DNA of 64,000 nucleotides from Gemmatimonadaceae bacterium (GTDB lineage: Bacteria > Gemmatimonadota > Gemmatimonadetes > Gemmatimonadales > Gemmatimonadaceae), in the NCBI GenBank assembly GCA_036003045.1, contig DASYSS010000023.1, positions 25,274-89,273 of the forward strand. Reading direction: 5' to 3'. The translations under genes and the position numbers were made by a program. The notes beneath the pieces are model-generated. The model did not search any database. It was not told the DNA's origin and saw only the letters and a list, made by a program, of their open reading frames with translations. Of this stretch, positions 18,627-26,048 are shown piece by piece. Every line of letters starts with the position of its first letter. The first letter of the stretch is position 1.

Positions 18627-18929
18627 CTACCACTGGCCTTGTCGTTGGTCGATCCGCCCGGCCACGATGCGCAGCGGAGCCGTGGCGGCGAGGTACAACG
18701 GAGGCGCGAGCAGCGCCCAGACGAGGAGCCAGACCAGCAGGCCAAGCCCACCGATGCCTAGAAGCTCGAGGACGACATGGGTGAGCGCCCATCCGCCCGC
18801 CATGGGCAAGCCGATCGTGAGAATGCTCGCCCAGCCCTCGTGCCATCGCACGAACGTCCGTGATCCGCGGAGCCACTGTTGATAGTGGCGGAGCCAGGCA
18901 AGCCCCGGGATCGCCAGTCCGTCGACCAT
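18627..18929 (-). CDS. Small membrane protein of unknown function
   Basis: This 100-residue protein has two hydrophobic segments, about 35-58 (ASILTIGLPMAGGWALTHVV) and 60-85 (IGGLGLLVWLLVWALLAPPL). An aromatic and basic N-terminus (AWLRHYQQWLRGSRTFVRWH) precedes them. Codon use resembles the neighbours. No family is recognised. Confidence 0.6.
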   Translation of the reverse strand: MVDGLAIPGLAWLRHYQQWLRGSRTFVRWHEGWASILTIGLPMAGGWALTHVVLELLGIGGLGLLVWLLVWALLAPPLYLAATAPLRIVAGRIDQRQGQW

Positions 18930-19276
18930 GAATTAGAATCGCGCCGCATGCGCGAGTTCGCAACGCCAAGGTCCCGATGCGTGAACGAGACGTCAGCGGC
19001 ACGACTGGCTTTGCGCGTCCTCCCCGGTCTCTCCCTACCGAGTTCACTAAACTCACGCTAGCGCTCGGTGCGTCCGTAGCTCGACGATGGAGCGAGGTTC
19101 CAGTCGAGACTGATGAGAAGTTTCCCTCATCTGGTGGGATCGACCGGGGTCGTCGGGGATGACCGATGCCCCCGTGAGCGATTTTATCGAGGTTTTCACG
19201 GGCACCGGGCTCGACAGCCGACGAGACTTGATGGTTCGATGGGTGCGCGGCACGCTCACTGCTTGGATGCCGTAGC
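18930..19276. other. Intergenic stretch without recognisable features
   Basis: These 347 bases separate the small membrane protein (minus) from the XRE-like protein (plus). Short frames exist on both strands, but none has a credible start, composition or family resemblance. I see no hairpin, repeat or RNA gene. Promoters for both neighbours presumably lie here. Confidence 0.5.
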
Positions 19277-19582
19277 ATGCGGCCCCCCATCGACTTGGTC
19301 GCCATTGCTCGACGCATTCGAGGCCTCATCGCCGGCGCAGATCGCGGAGATTTGGCGGCGACAGCGAGGCGCCTCGGCGTGGATTTGTCGGCGCTCAAGC
19401 GGTCGATCGACCTTCGATTTCCGCGGCCGAGCGCTCCGGTCCTAGCGTCGGTCATGCGGGCGTATGCGATTCATCCATTGTGGCTGCTTTACGGGACGCC
19501 GGGTCACGCAATCGCCGCCGGGAAAAACACTGAGCGTCAATCCCGCTTGCTGCTCGCGCTGGCCAAGTTCCCGAGAGACTAA
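19277..19582 (+). CDS. Small XRE-like DNA-binding protein
   Basis: This 101-residue protein has a helix-turn-helix arrangement typical of Cro/C1-type regulators: DLAATARRLGVDLSALKRSI, followed by VLASVMRAYAIHPLWLLYG, which matches the fifth-helix pattern of XRE domains. It carries no effector domain. It stands alone between two unrelated genes, and its target is unknown. Confidence 0.6.
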   Translation: MRPPIDLVAIARRIRGLIAGADRGDLAATARRLGVDLSALKRSIDLRFPRPSAPVLASVMRAYAIHPLWLLYGTPGHAIAAGKNTERQSRLLLALAKFPRD

Positions 19583-19791
19583 CCGTCGTCTTTGAAACAC
19601 GGCGCTTCGAGGATCTGCTGTAGCGTGTCCTCGATTACAGTCTCCTGGTGAGCGTGCGTCGAGCGCTATCACGATCATCGGGAAACAGATGGCTCGCTGT
19701 AGCAGGGCGGATTCGCGGGGCGAACGCGCCAGCGCACAGAGGCGTATCTTCAGTTGATACCACCTCTCGACCCCCCCCCACGACCTCCCCC

Positions 19792-21840
19792 ATGTTGCGT
19801 CTACGTCTCTTCCCGACCCCACTCGGCGCCGTCGCGGCGATTCCTCTGTTCATGCTCGCCGCTACCCCCGCCAGCGCGCAGGGGCCTCAGCCCGCGGCCA
19901 AGGCCGCGCCGGTCTTCGCGAACGGCATGGCACAAGTCGTCCCGGCGTTTGCGGACTCGGCCCAATGGATTCGGCAGGAGCTCTGGGTCGAGACCAACTT
20001 GGACAGCGACCACGACGGCAAACCCGACCGCGTTCACGTCGACGTGACCCGGCCGCGTCAGACCGAGACGGAAGGTCTCAAGGTCTCGATTCTCTACGGA
20101 TCGAGCCCGTACTACGCCGGAACGGCGCGCGGGCAGGTGAATTGGAACGTCCAGCAGGAGTTGAACGACCAGCCGCAGCCGCGCGGCAACATGACGGAGC
20201 CTGCCTACGAGCCGAATCGTTCACGGATCTCTAACGCGCTCGTCAACGAGTGGGTGCCGCGCGGCTTTGCCGTCGTGCACTCGGAAGCGCCGGGCACCGG
20301 ACGATCGCAAGGTTGCCCCACGGTCGGCGACGATCCGGAGCGCCTTCCGATGAAGTTCGTCGTCGATTGGCTCAACGGTCGCGCGAAGGGCTTTACGACC
20401 GAGACCGGCAGCGAAGAAGTGAAGGCGACCAGCTGGTCGACGGGCAAGGTCGGCATGATCGGCACTTCATATGAAGGGACGCTTCCGCTCGCGGCGGCGA
20501 CGACCGGCGTGAAAGGGCTCGAGGTCGTCGTGCCCGTGTCGCCCAACACCTCCTACTACCACTACTACCGCTCGAACGGGCTGGTTCGCTCGCCGGGCGG
20601 CTACCTCGGCGAAGACGTCGACGTGTTGTACGACTTCATCGCGAGCGGCGACAGCGCGGGCCGAGCGAATTGCGACGCACTCTATAAGAACGGAATATTC
20701 GCGGCGCCAAAGGGCCAAGACCGCGCCACGGGAGACTACAACGACTTCTGGGCGAAGCGCGACCTTTTGCCACACGTGAAGGACATCAAGGCCGCGGTCC
20801 TGCTCGCCCATGGGTTCAACGATTACAACGTCGTTCCCGAGCACAGCGTGCGCATCTACAATGAGATGAAGGCGCATGGACTGCCGGTGTCGATGTATCT
20901 CCATCAAGGCGGTCATGGCGGCAACCCGCCGGCCGACATGCTGAACCGGTGGTTCAGCCACTATTTGTACGGCGTCGACAACGGCGTCGAGAAGGATCCG
21001 CCGGTGTGGATCGTTCAGGACGCGGCGGCGCAGGAGCCGCGCGCGGTGGCGGCTGCCGCGGCAGCCGCGGCAGCGGCTCAGGCGGCGATGCAAGCGGGGG
21101 GCGGAGCTGGTCGTGGCGCTGATTCGGCGGCAGCCGGTGCGGGGCGTGGTCGAGGGCGGGGAAGAGGCGGCGTCGTCACGCCGCCGACACCATTCGCGTC
21201 GTTCCCTGTTCCAGGTTCGGTGCCGGTGGTGTTTCATCCAAGCACGGGCGGGACGAACATCGCGAACCTCTCGCTCACCAGCGCGCGCAGCGGGGGGACC
21301 GACAAGGTGGTCGACGACGTCGGCAAGAGCGGCAGCATGTACGCGATGATGGATCAGTCGCAGAACCGGCTGCTGTACGCGACGCCGACCTTCTCCGATA
21401 CGGTGCACATCTCCGGAACGCCGAGGGTGACGCTTCGCATCGCGTCGAGTGCGCCGGCGGCGAATCTGAGCGTGTGGCTGGTCATGCTGCCGTACGATTC
21501 GGCGCGCGTGGGATCGCAGAGCCACGCGGGATTGATCACGCGCGGCTGGGCGGATCCACAGAACTACAAGGCCCTCACGAAGGGCGGCAACTACGACTCG
21601 AAGGCAGCGGGAGAGAAGCTCGCGCCGGGGAAGTTCTACGACCTCACATTCGACCTACAGCCGGACGACGAGTTCGTGCCCGCGGGGAAGCGATTGGCGG
21701 TGATGGTCATGTCGAGCGACCGCGAGTTCACGTTGTGGCCGAAGGCGGGCACGGAGCTGACCGTCGATCTCGCGCACTCGTCGTTCTCGGTGCCGATCGT
21801 GGGCGGGACGACCGCACTCGAGAAGGCAGGCATGCGTTGA
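19792..21840 (+). CDS. Secreted S15 Xaa-Pro dipeptidyl-peptidase-like hydrolase
   Basis: This 682-residue alpha/beta hydrolase of peptidase family S15 (PepX/CocE-like) has a signal peptide ending near residue 29 (ATPASAQ). The predicted triad is Ser226 in GTSYEGT, Asp344 in HGFNDYNV and His375 in HQGGHGG. The C-terminal jelly-roll domain typical of the family follows from about residue 460 (VHISGTPRVTLRIASSAPAA). Between them, about residues 420-460, is a low-complexity Ala then Gly/Arg-rich insertion. It probably releases N-terminal dipeptides from proline-containing peptides in the periplasm. ATG 19792 was chosen for the signal peptide. The frame is open 5' to 19648 without meaning. Confidence 0.88.
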   Translation: MLRLRLFPTPLGAVAAIPLFMLAATPASAQGPQPAAKAAPVFANGMAQVVPAFADSAQWIRQELWVETNLDSDHDGKPDRVHVDVTRPRQTETEGLKVSILYGSSPYYAGTARGQVNWNVQQELNDQPQPRGNMTEPAYEPNRSRISNALVNEWVPRGFAVVHSEAPGTGRSQGCPTVGDDPERLPMKFVVDWLNGRAKGFTTETGSEEVKATSWSTGKVGMIGTSYEGTLPLAAATTGVKGLEVVVPVSPNTSYYHYYRSNGLVRSPGGYLGEDVDVLYDFIASGDSAGRANCDALYKNGIFAAPKGQDRATGDYNDFWAKRDLLPHVKDIKAAVLLAHGFNDYNVVPEHSVRIYNEMKAHGLPVSMYLHQGGHGGNPPADMLNRWFSHYLYGVDNGVEKDPPVWIVQDAAAQEPRAVAAAAAAAAAAQAAMQAGGGAGRGADSAAAGAGRGRGRGRGGVVTPPTPFASFPVPGSVPVVFHPSTGGTNIANLSLTSARSGGTDKVVDDVGKSGSMYAMMDQSQNRLLYATPTFSDTVHISGTPRVTLRIASSAPAANLSVWLVMLPYDSARVGSQSHAGLITRGWADPQNYKALTKGGNYDSKAAGEKLAPGKFYDLTFDLQPDDEFVPAGKRLAVMVMSSDREFTLWPKAGTELTVDLAHSSFSVPIVGGTTALEKAGMR

Positions 21841-21901
21841 GGAAGTGATGAAAGAGCGCGAAGGCGCGCGCTTGACAGGGCTCGGTCCGATTTACACCTT
21901 A

Positions 21902-21916
21902 CCGGAGGTTCTCCGG
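21902..21916. promoter_or_regulatory. Inverted repeat upstream of padR, module B
   Basis: CCGGAG-GTT-CTCCGG is a perfect 6-bp dyad ending 11 bases before the GTG start of the padR gene. A TTGACA element lies at 21872-21877. The dyad is well placed to be an autoregulatory operator. Confidence 0.45.
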
Positions 21917-21927
21917 GGAAGGGGTTC

Positions 21928-22281
21928 GTGGCCAAAGAGCCGGAAGAGTTGCTGCGCGGCACACTCGACGCGCTGATTCTCAAGACCCTGTCGTGGGGGC
22001 CGCGTCACGGCTATGCCGTCGCCGGTTGGATTCGCGAGACGTCCAATGAAGCGCTGGCCGTGGAGGACCGCGCGCTCTACCTCGCGCTCCACCGCCTCGA
22101 GGATCGTGGGCTCGTCGAGAGCGAGTGGGGACTGTCCGACAACAACCGCCGCGCGAAGTTCTATCAGCTCACGCCGCGAGGACGAGCGGAGTTGCGCGCC
22201 GAGTCGAATCGGCTGACGCGTTACGCGGACGGTCTCTTTCGCGTGCTGAACGCGACGCGCTGGGGTGGAGAGCCCAAATGA
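21928..22281 (+). CDS. PadR-family regulator (module B)
   Basis: This 117-residue PadR protein reads LLRGTLDALILKTLSWGPRH, GYAVAGWIRETSNEALAVED, RALYLALHRLEDRGLVESEW, then NNRRAKFYQLTPRGRAEL. It starts at GTG 21928, preceded by a purine-rich GGGGAAGGGG. Its stop overlaps the permease start by four bases (ATGA at 22278). A dyad at 21902-21916 is the likely autoregulatory site. It is the same two-gene arrangement as modules A, C, D and E. Confidence 0.9.
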   Translation: MAKEPEELLRGTLDALILKTLSWGPRHGYAVAGWIRETSNEALAVEDRALYLALHRLEDRGLVESEWGLSDNNRRAKFYQLTPRGRAELRAESNRLTRYADGLFRVLNATRWGGEPK

Positions 22282-25007
22282 GCCGCTTGGAACCACGGTT
22301 TCCGGGACTGCGGCGCTTTCTGCGTCTGCGCGACCGGTCGGTACAGGCGGAGGTGGACGACGAAATCGCCTTCCATATGGAGAGTCGCGTGCGTGACCTC
22401 GTGGCTCGCGGCGAGCCGGAATCCAATGCGCGCCGAATGGCTGCCGCGCAGTTCGGCGACGTCTACGAGGCTCGCCTGGAGCTTGCCGCGGTCGATCGGC
22501 GTCGGCGACGACGGCGGCGGTTGGCCGGCGCGTTCGACGCGGTGGGTCAGGACTTACGCCATGCCGCGCGGTCGCTACGGCGATCGCCGGCGTTCACCGG
22601 CGCGGCGATCGCGACGCTTACGGTCGGAATCGGGGCCGCGACGGCGGTCTTCGCCGTCGTCGACGGCGTGTTGCTCCGGCCCCTGCCGTATCGGGACCCG
22701 AGCCGGCTGGTGGCCGCGTGGTACGACATGCCCAAGATCAACTTGGCGCATGTTCCGCAGGCGGCGGCGACCTATCTCACGTATCGTGACCTCGCGCGCA
22801 CACTCGACGGCATCGGGATTTACGTCGAGCAAGAGACGAATGTCGCCGACCGCACCTCGCCGAACGACTCCCAGCGCATGCGGACGACGGTTTGCACCTC
22901 GACTCTCCTCAGCGTGTTGGGAGCGTCTCCGCTGCGCGGCCGCGTGTTCACGGAGGTCGACGATCGTCCACAAGCCGCGCCGGTCGTGCTCATCAGCGAA
23001 TCGGTATGGCGATCTCAGTTCGGCGGGGATCCTTCCATCGTCGGACGCCGCCTCGACGTCGACGGCGTCGCGCGCGAAGTCGTCGGCATCATGCCGCGGA
23101 GCTTTCGCTTCCCGAGTGGTGAAACGCAGGTGTGGGTGCCGCTGGGGCTGGACCCGAACAAGCTGCCCGCGAACGCGTTCAACTACAACGCCGTCGCCCG
23201 CCTCGCACCCGGCGCGAGCGTTGCCGCCGCGGAGCGGGAGCTCGCGCGACTATTGCCGCGCGTCGCGGAGCGCTTTCCGGATTTCGTTCCAGGCATCACG
23301 ACGCGCGCGATCATGGACCAGGCGCGGCCTCAGCCGCGCGTCATTCCGTTGTTGGAGGACACGACGGGCGCCGTCGCCGGAACGCTCGGCCTCGTCGCGG
23401 CAGCGGCGGTACTGCTGCTACTCGTGACCTGCGTCAACGTCGCCAATCTCTCGCTTGTCCGCTTCGACGCGCGACAGCGCGAGCTCGCCGTGCGTGAGGC
23501 GATCGGCGCGGGTACGGCGAGAGTGGTCCGGTATCTTGCGTCGGAGTCGTTGGAGCTGGCGGGGTTCGCCGGACTGCTCGGGCTGTTACTCGGGTGGTGC
23601 CTGGTGCGGGCGCTTGTCACGTTCGGACCGACCGACGTACCACGCTTGGCCGAGATCGCGCTCGACTGGCAAGCCGCGGCGTTTGCCGCCGCGGCGGCTC
23701 TGCTGAGCGCGATAGGGTGCTGCCTCATTCCCGCGTTTCGTGTCGGCCGCCGTCGCGTGTCATTCCGAGAGACGACGCGTGGCGGAACGGCATCGCGGTG
23801 GCAGCACCGTGTGCGCGGGGGTCTCGTGGCGGCGCAAGTCGCGTTCAGTGTGGCGGTGCTCGCGGGCTCGGGACTCCTGTTCCGATCCTTCCAGCGACTT
23901 CACGCGGTGCGCCTCGGTTTCGATCCGGATCACGTCGCTACCTATTGGGTCTCGCTGCCGCCGGCGCGGTACGCCGAGCGCGCGGACGTGGCGCGCTATT
24001 TCGCGACGCTTGCGAGGCGCGTGGCGCAGGTGCCGGGCGTTCAAAGCGTCGGCGTCACCTCTCGGCTGCCGCTCGAACAGCGGGGCATCAATCAGAATCC
24101 GTTCTATCCCGACGGCACGGAGAAGAACGACAAGAAGCTTCCGCCGCTTCAGCTATTCACCACGATCGGGGGAGACTACTTCCGCACGTTGCGCATCCCC
24201 CTGCTGACCGGGCGGACGTTCGAGCCGATGGAGACACAGCGGTTCGGCGAGGCCATCATCTCACGCCGAACGGCGGAGCTCTTCTGGAAGGATTCGTCGG
24301 GCGCCGCCGCGGTGGGACAACACTTCCGCGCGCTGCCCAACGGGCCGCCTTACACGGTGATCGGCGTGGTGGCTGATGTTCAGGACACGAGCCTCGCGAT
24401 CGCGTCTTCGCCGACCGTCTATTTCCCCGAGGTCGTGCGACAGGATTCGCTCACACGACAAATCGCGCGCACAATGGCAGTCGTCGCGCGAACGACGTCC
24501 GATCCGGCGAAGATCGCGCCCCTCATCGAGCGAGCAGCGCGGGAGATCGATCCGACGCTGCCCACGTACGGCGGGCAAACAATGAGCGAGGCGCTCCGCG
24601 CGTCGACGGCCAGGCTGGCGTTCGTGGCGCTCCTTCTCGCTTCTGCCGCACTGATCACCCTCGTCCTGGGCGGCGTCGGCTTATACGGTGTCATGGCGTA
24701 CGCGGTCGCATTGCGCCAGCGCGAGATCGGCATTCGCATCGCACTCGGCGCGTCGCCGCAGGGTGTGGCGGCGGCGACGACGCGCGGAGGGATGGCGCTG
24801 ACCGCCATCGGCGTTGCGGCCGGCGTCGTGCTGTTCGGCTTCTCCGCGCGGCTCGTTCGGACGCTGCTGTTCGGCGTCGCGCCGTGGGATCCGGTCGCGA
24901 TCGGCGGCGCGGCGGCGGTGCTCATGGCGATCGCTCTGCTCGCGAGCTGGGGCCCGGCCCGTCGCGCCGCTCGTGTGAACCCGGTAGATGCGCTGCGGGC
25001 CGACTGA
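22278..25007 (+). CDS. ADOP-type ABC permease (module B)
   Basis: This 909-residue ADOP protein has a prefix with SVQAEVDDEIAFHMESRVRD, a first membrane helix near FTGAAIATLTVGIGAATAVF, and a periplasmic MacB-like domain. The FtsX helices show NVANLSLVRFDARQRELAVR. The second copy ends with LGGVGLYGVMAYAVALRQRE and IRIALGASPQG. The start at ATG 22278 follows the padR stop overlap. The frame continues upstream to 22125 but only as padR shadow. The gene is followed by 206 non-coding bases and a hairpin. Confidence 0.9.
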   Translation: MSRLEPRFPGLRRFLRLRDRSVQAEVDDEIAFHMESRVRDLVARGEPESNARRMAAAQFGDVYEARLELAAVDRRRRRRRRLAGAFDAVGQDLRHAARSLRRSPAFTGAAIATLTVGIGAATAVFAVVDGVLLRPLPYRDPSRLVAAWYDMPKINLAHVPQAAATYLTYRDLARTLDGIGIYVEQETNVADRTSPNDSQRMRTTVCTSTLLSVLGASPLRGRVFTEVDDRPQAAPVVLISESVWRSQFGGDPSIVGRRLDVDGVAREVVGIMPRSFRFPSGETQVWVPLGLDPNKLPANAFNYNAVARLAPGASVAAAERELARLLPRVAERFPDFVPGITTRAIMDQARPQPRVIPLLEDTTGAVAGTLGLVAAAAVLLLLVTCVNVANLSLVRFDARQRELAVREAIGAGTARVVRYLASESLELAGFAGLLGLLLGWCLVRALVTFGPTDVPRLAEIALDWQAAAFAAAAALLSAIGCCLIPAFRVGRRRVSFRETTRGGTASRWQHRVRGGLVAAQVAFSVAVLAGSGLLFRSFQRLHAVRLGFDPDHVATYWVSLPPARYAERADVARYFATLARRVAQVPGVQSVGVTSRLPLEQRGINQNPFYPDGTEKNDKKLPPLQLFTTIGGDYFRTLRIPLLTGRTFEPMETQRFGEAIISRRTAELFWKDSSGAAAVGQHFRALPNGPPYTVIGVVADVQDTSLAIASSPTVYFPEVVRQDSLTRQIARTMAVVARTTSDPAKIAPLIERAAREIDPTLPTYGGQTMSEALRASTARLAFVALLLASAALITLVLGGVGLYGVMAYAVALRQREIGIRIALGASPQGVAAATTRGGMALTAIGVAAGVVLFGFSARLVRTLLFGVAPWDPVAIGGAAAVLMAIALLASWGPARRAARVNPVDALRAD

Positions 25008-25157
25008 TCAACCCACGCAACTGGCCGCGGCAGTAAAAGGCTTTCGTCAAGTTCGCGCGCGCACGGGCTTGAGCGACTGTCGCGCTCGCTGAGCGCACTG
25101 AGCAGTATCTTTTTCGGGGATCCACGTCACACCCCACGTGTATCACTTGGAAGTCGT

Positions 25158-25194
25158 CGCCCGACGCGACTCAAACCGTCGGGCGTTTCTTTTT
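25158..25194 (+). terminator. Hairpin with T-tract in the leader of the L,D-transpeptidase gene
   Basis: The stem CGCCCGACG/CGTCGGGCG (25158-25166 and 25177-25185) is followed by TTTCTTTTT. This is a good intrinsic terminator form. It ends only three bases before the GAGGAG ribosome site of the next gene. An alternative stem AGTCG/CGACT (25152-25156 with 25167-25171) would occupy the loop. It may end ADOP transcription, or act as an attenuator in the transpeptidase leader. Confidence 0.65.
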
Positions 25195-25213
25195 GTCGAG
25201 GAGATCGCGAGCG

Positions 25214-26005
25214 ATGAAGCTCTACCACGGCACTGCGAAATTCTTGTTTGGATCGACAGCTCTTCTGATCGGTACGGCGGGCTTTCAGGGCAAGACCAAC
25301 GCTCCCGCCGCTGCCCCGCAAGCCCTTACCGCTCCGGCGCACGGCGTCGTCGCGGCGAGCACGGCTGCGCCCACCGCGAGCACCGCGTCTTCGCGCGCCA
25401 AGACCGCGCTCTCCGCGCTTTCGTCGGCCGTTCGCCGGCTGAGCGATCCGCGGGCGCTCAAGGACGCCTTCAATAGCTATTTCGCGTTCAAGGCGGCCCA
25501 CCCGAGTCAGGTCAAGAAGCCGTACCTCTACTTCGTTGACTACGGTCTGCCGAACACCACGCCTCGTGGCTACGTGTTCGACATGACGGCGCTGAAGATC
25601 ATCGACGGTCCGTTCACGGTCGCGCACGGCCGCGGGTCGGGCGCTTCGATTCCGACGCGGTTCTCGAATGCGATCGGAAGCGCGTCGACCTCCTTGGGTC
25701 TCTACATCGCCAAAGCGACGTACGCGTTTCACGGCCACGCGAGCGGCCGCCCGTATCAATCGCTCGGCCTCAAGCTGGATGGAGTGTCGACGGGCTTCAA
25801 CGACAGGGCATTCACTCGTGGCGTCGTCGCTCACGGCGCGCCGTACGTGACGCCGAACAGAGCGGGAATGAGCAAGGGTTGCCCAGCGATGGAGCCCGCC
25901 CGCGCGCAGCAACTGCTGCCGAAGCTCGCTGACGGTGGAATGGTGTTCCTGTTCGCGCCCAACGCGAACTGGATGGCGAACGATCCCTGGATCGTCGGCG
26001 ACTGA
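25214..26005 (+). CDS. Exported L,D-transpeptidase-like catalytic protein
   Basis: This 263-residue protein has an N-terminal hydrophobic segment (FLFGSTALLIGTAGF), an Ala/Thr-rich linker and a YkuD_2-type catalytic domain from about residue 80. It shows PYLYFVDYGLPNTTPRGYVF, FTVAHGRGSG, His207 in VVAHGAPYV and the nucleophile Cys223 in MSKGCPAM. Such enzymes cross-link or modify peptidoglycan through L,D-peptide bonds in the periplasm. ATG 25214 is supported by GAGGAG ten bases upstream. The gene is bounded by hairpins on both sides. Confidence 0.85.
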   Translation: MKLYHGTAKFLFGSTALLIGTAGFQGKTNAPAAAPQALTAPAHGVVAASTAAPTASTASSRAKTALSALSSAVRRLSDPRALKDAFNSYFAFKAAHPSQVKKPYLYFVDYGLPNTTPRGYVFDMTALKIIDGPFTVAHGRGSGASIPTRFSNAIGSASTSLGLYIAKATYAFHGHASGRPYQSLGLKLDGVSTGFNDRAFTRGVVAHGAPYVTPNRAGMSKGCPAMEPARAQQLLPKLADGGMVFLFAPNANWMANDPWIVGD

Positions 26006-26014
26006 CGCACTGCC

Positions 26015-26041
26015 AACGGCGGGACCATTGGTCCCGCCGTT
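26015..26041. terminator. Bidirectional terminator between convergent genes
   Basis: AACGGCGGGACC-ATT-GGTCCCGCCGTT forms a perfect 12-bp stem with a 3-base loop, followed by TGTCATT on the plus strand. It lies between the L,D-transpeptidase stop and the convergent permease stop at 26049. Confidence 0.85.
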
Positions 26042-26048
26042 TGTCATT

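Noticed and set aside
19053..19259. Small minus-strand frame in the gap before the XRE-like gene
   Set aside because: It has no ribosome site, no family likeness and no consistent codon bias.
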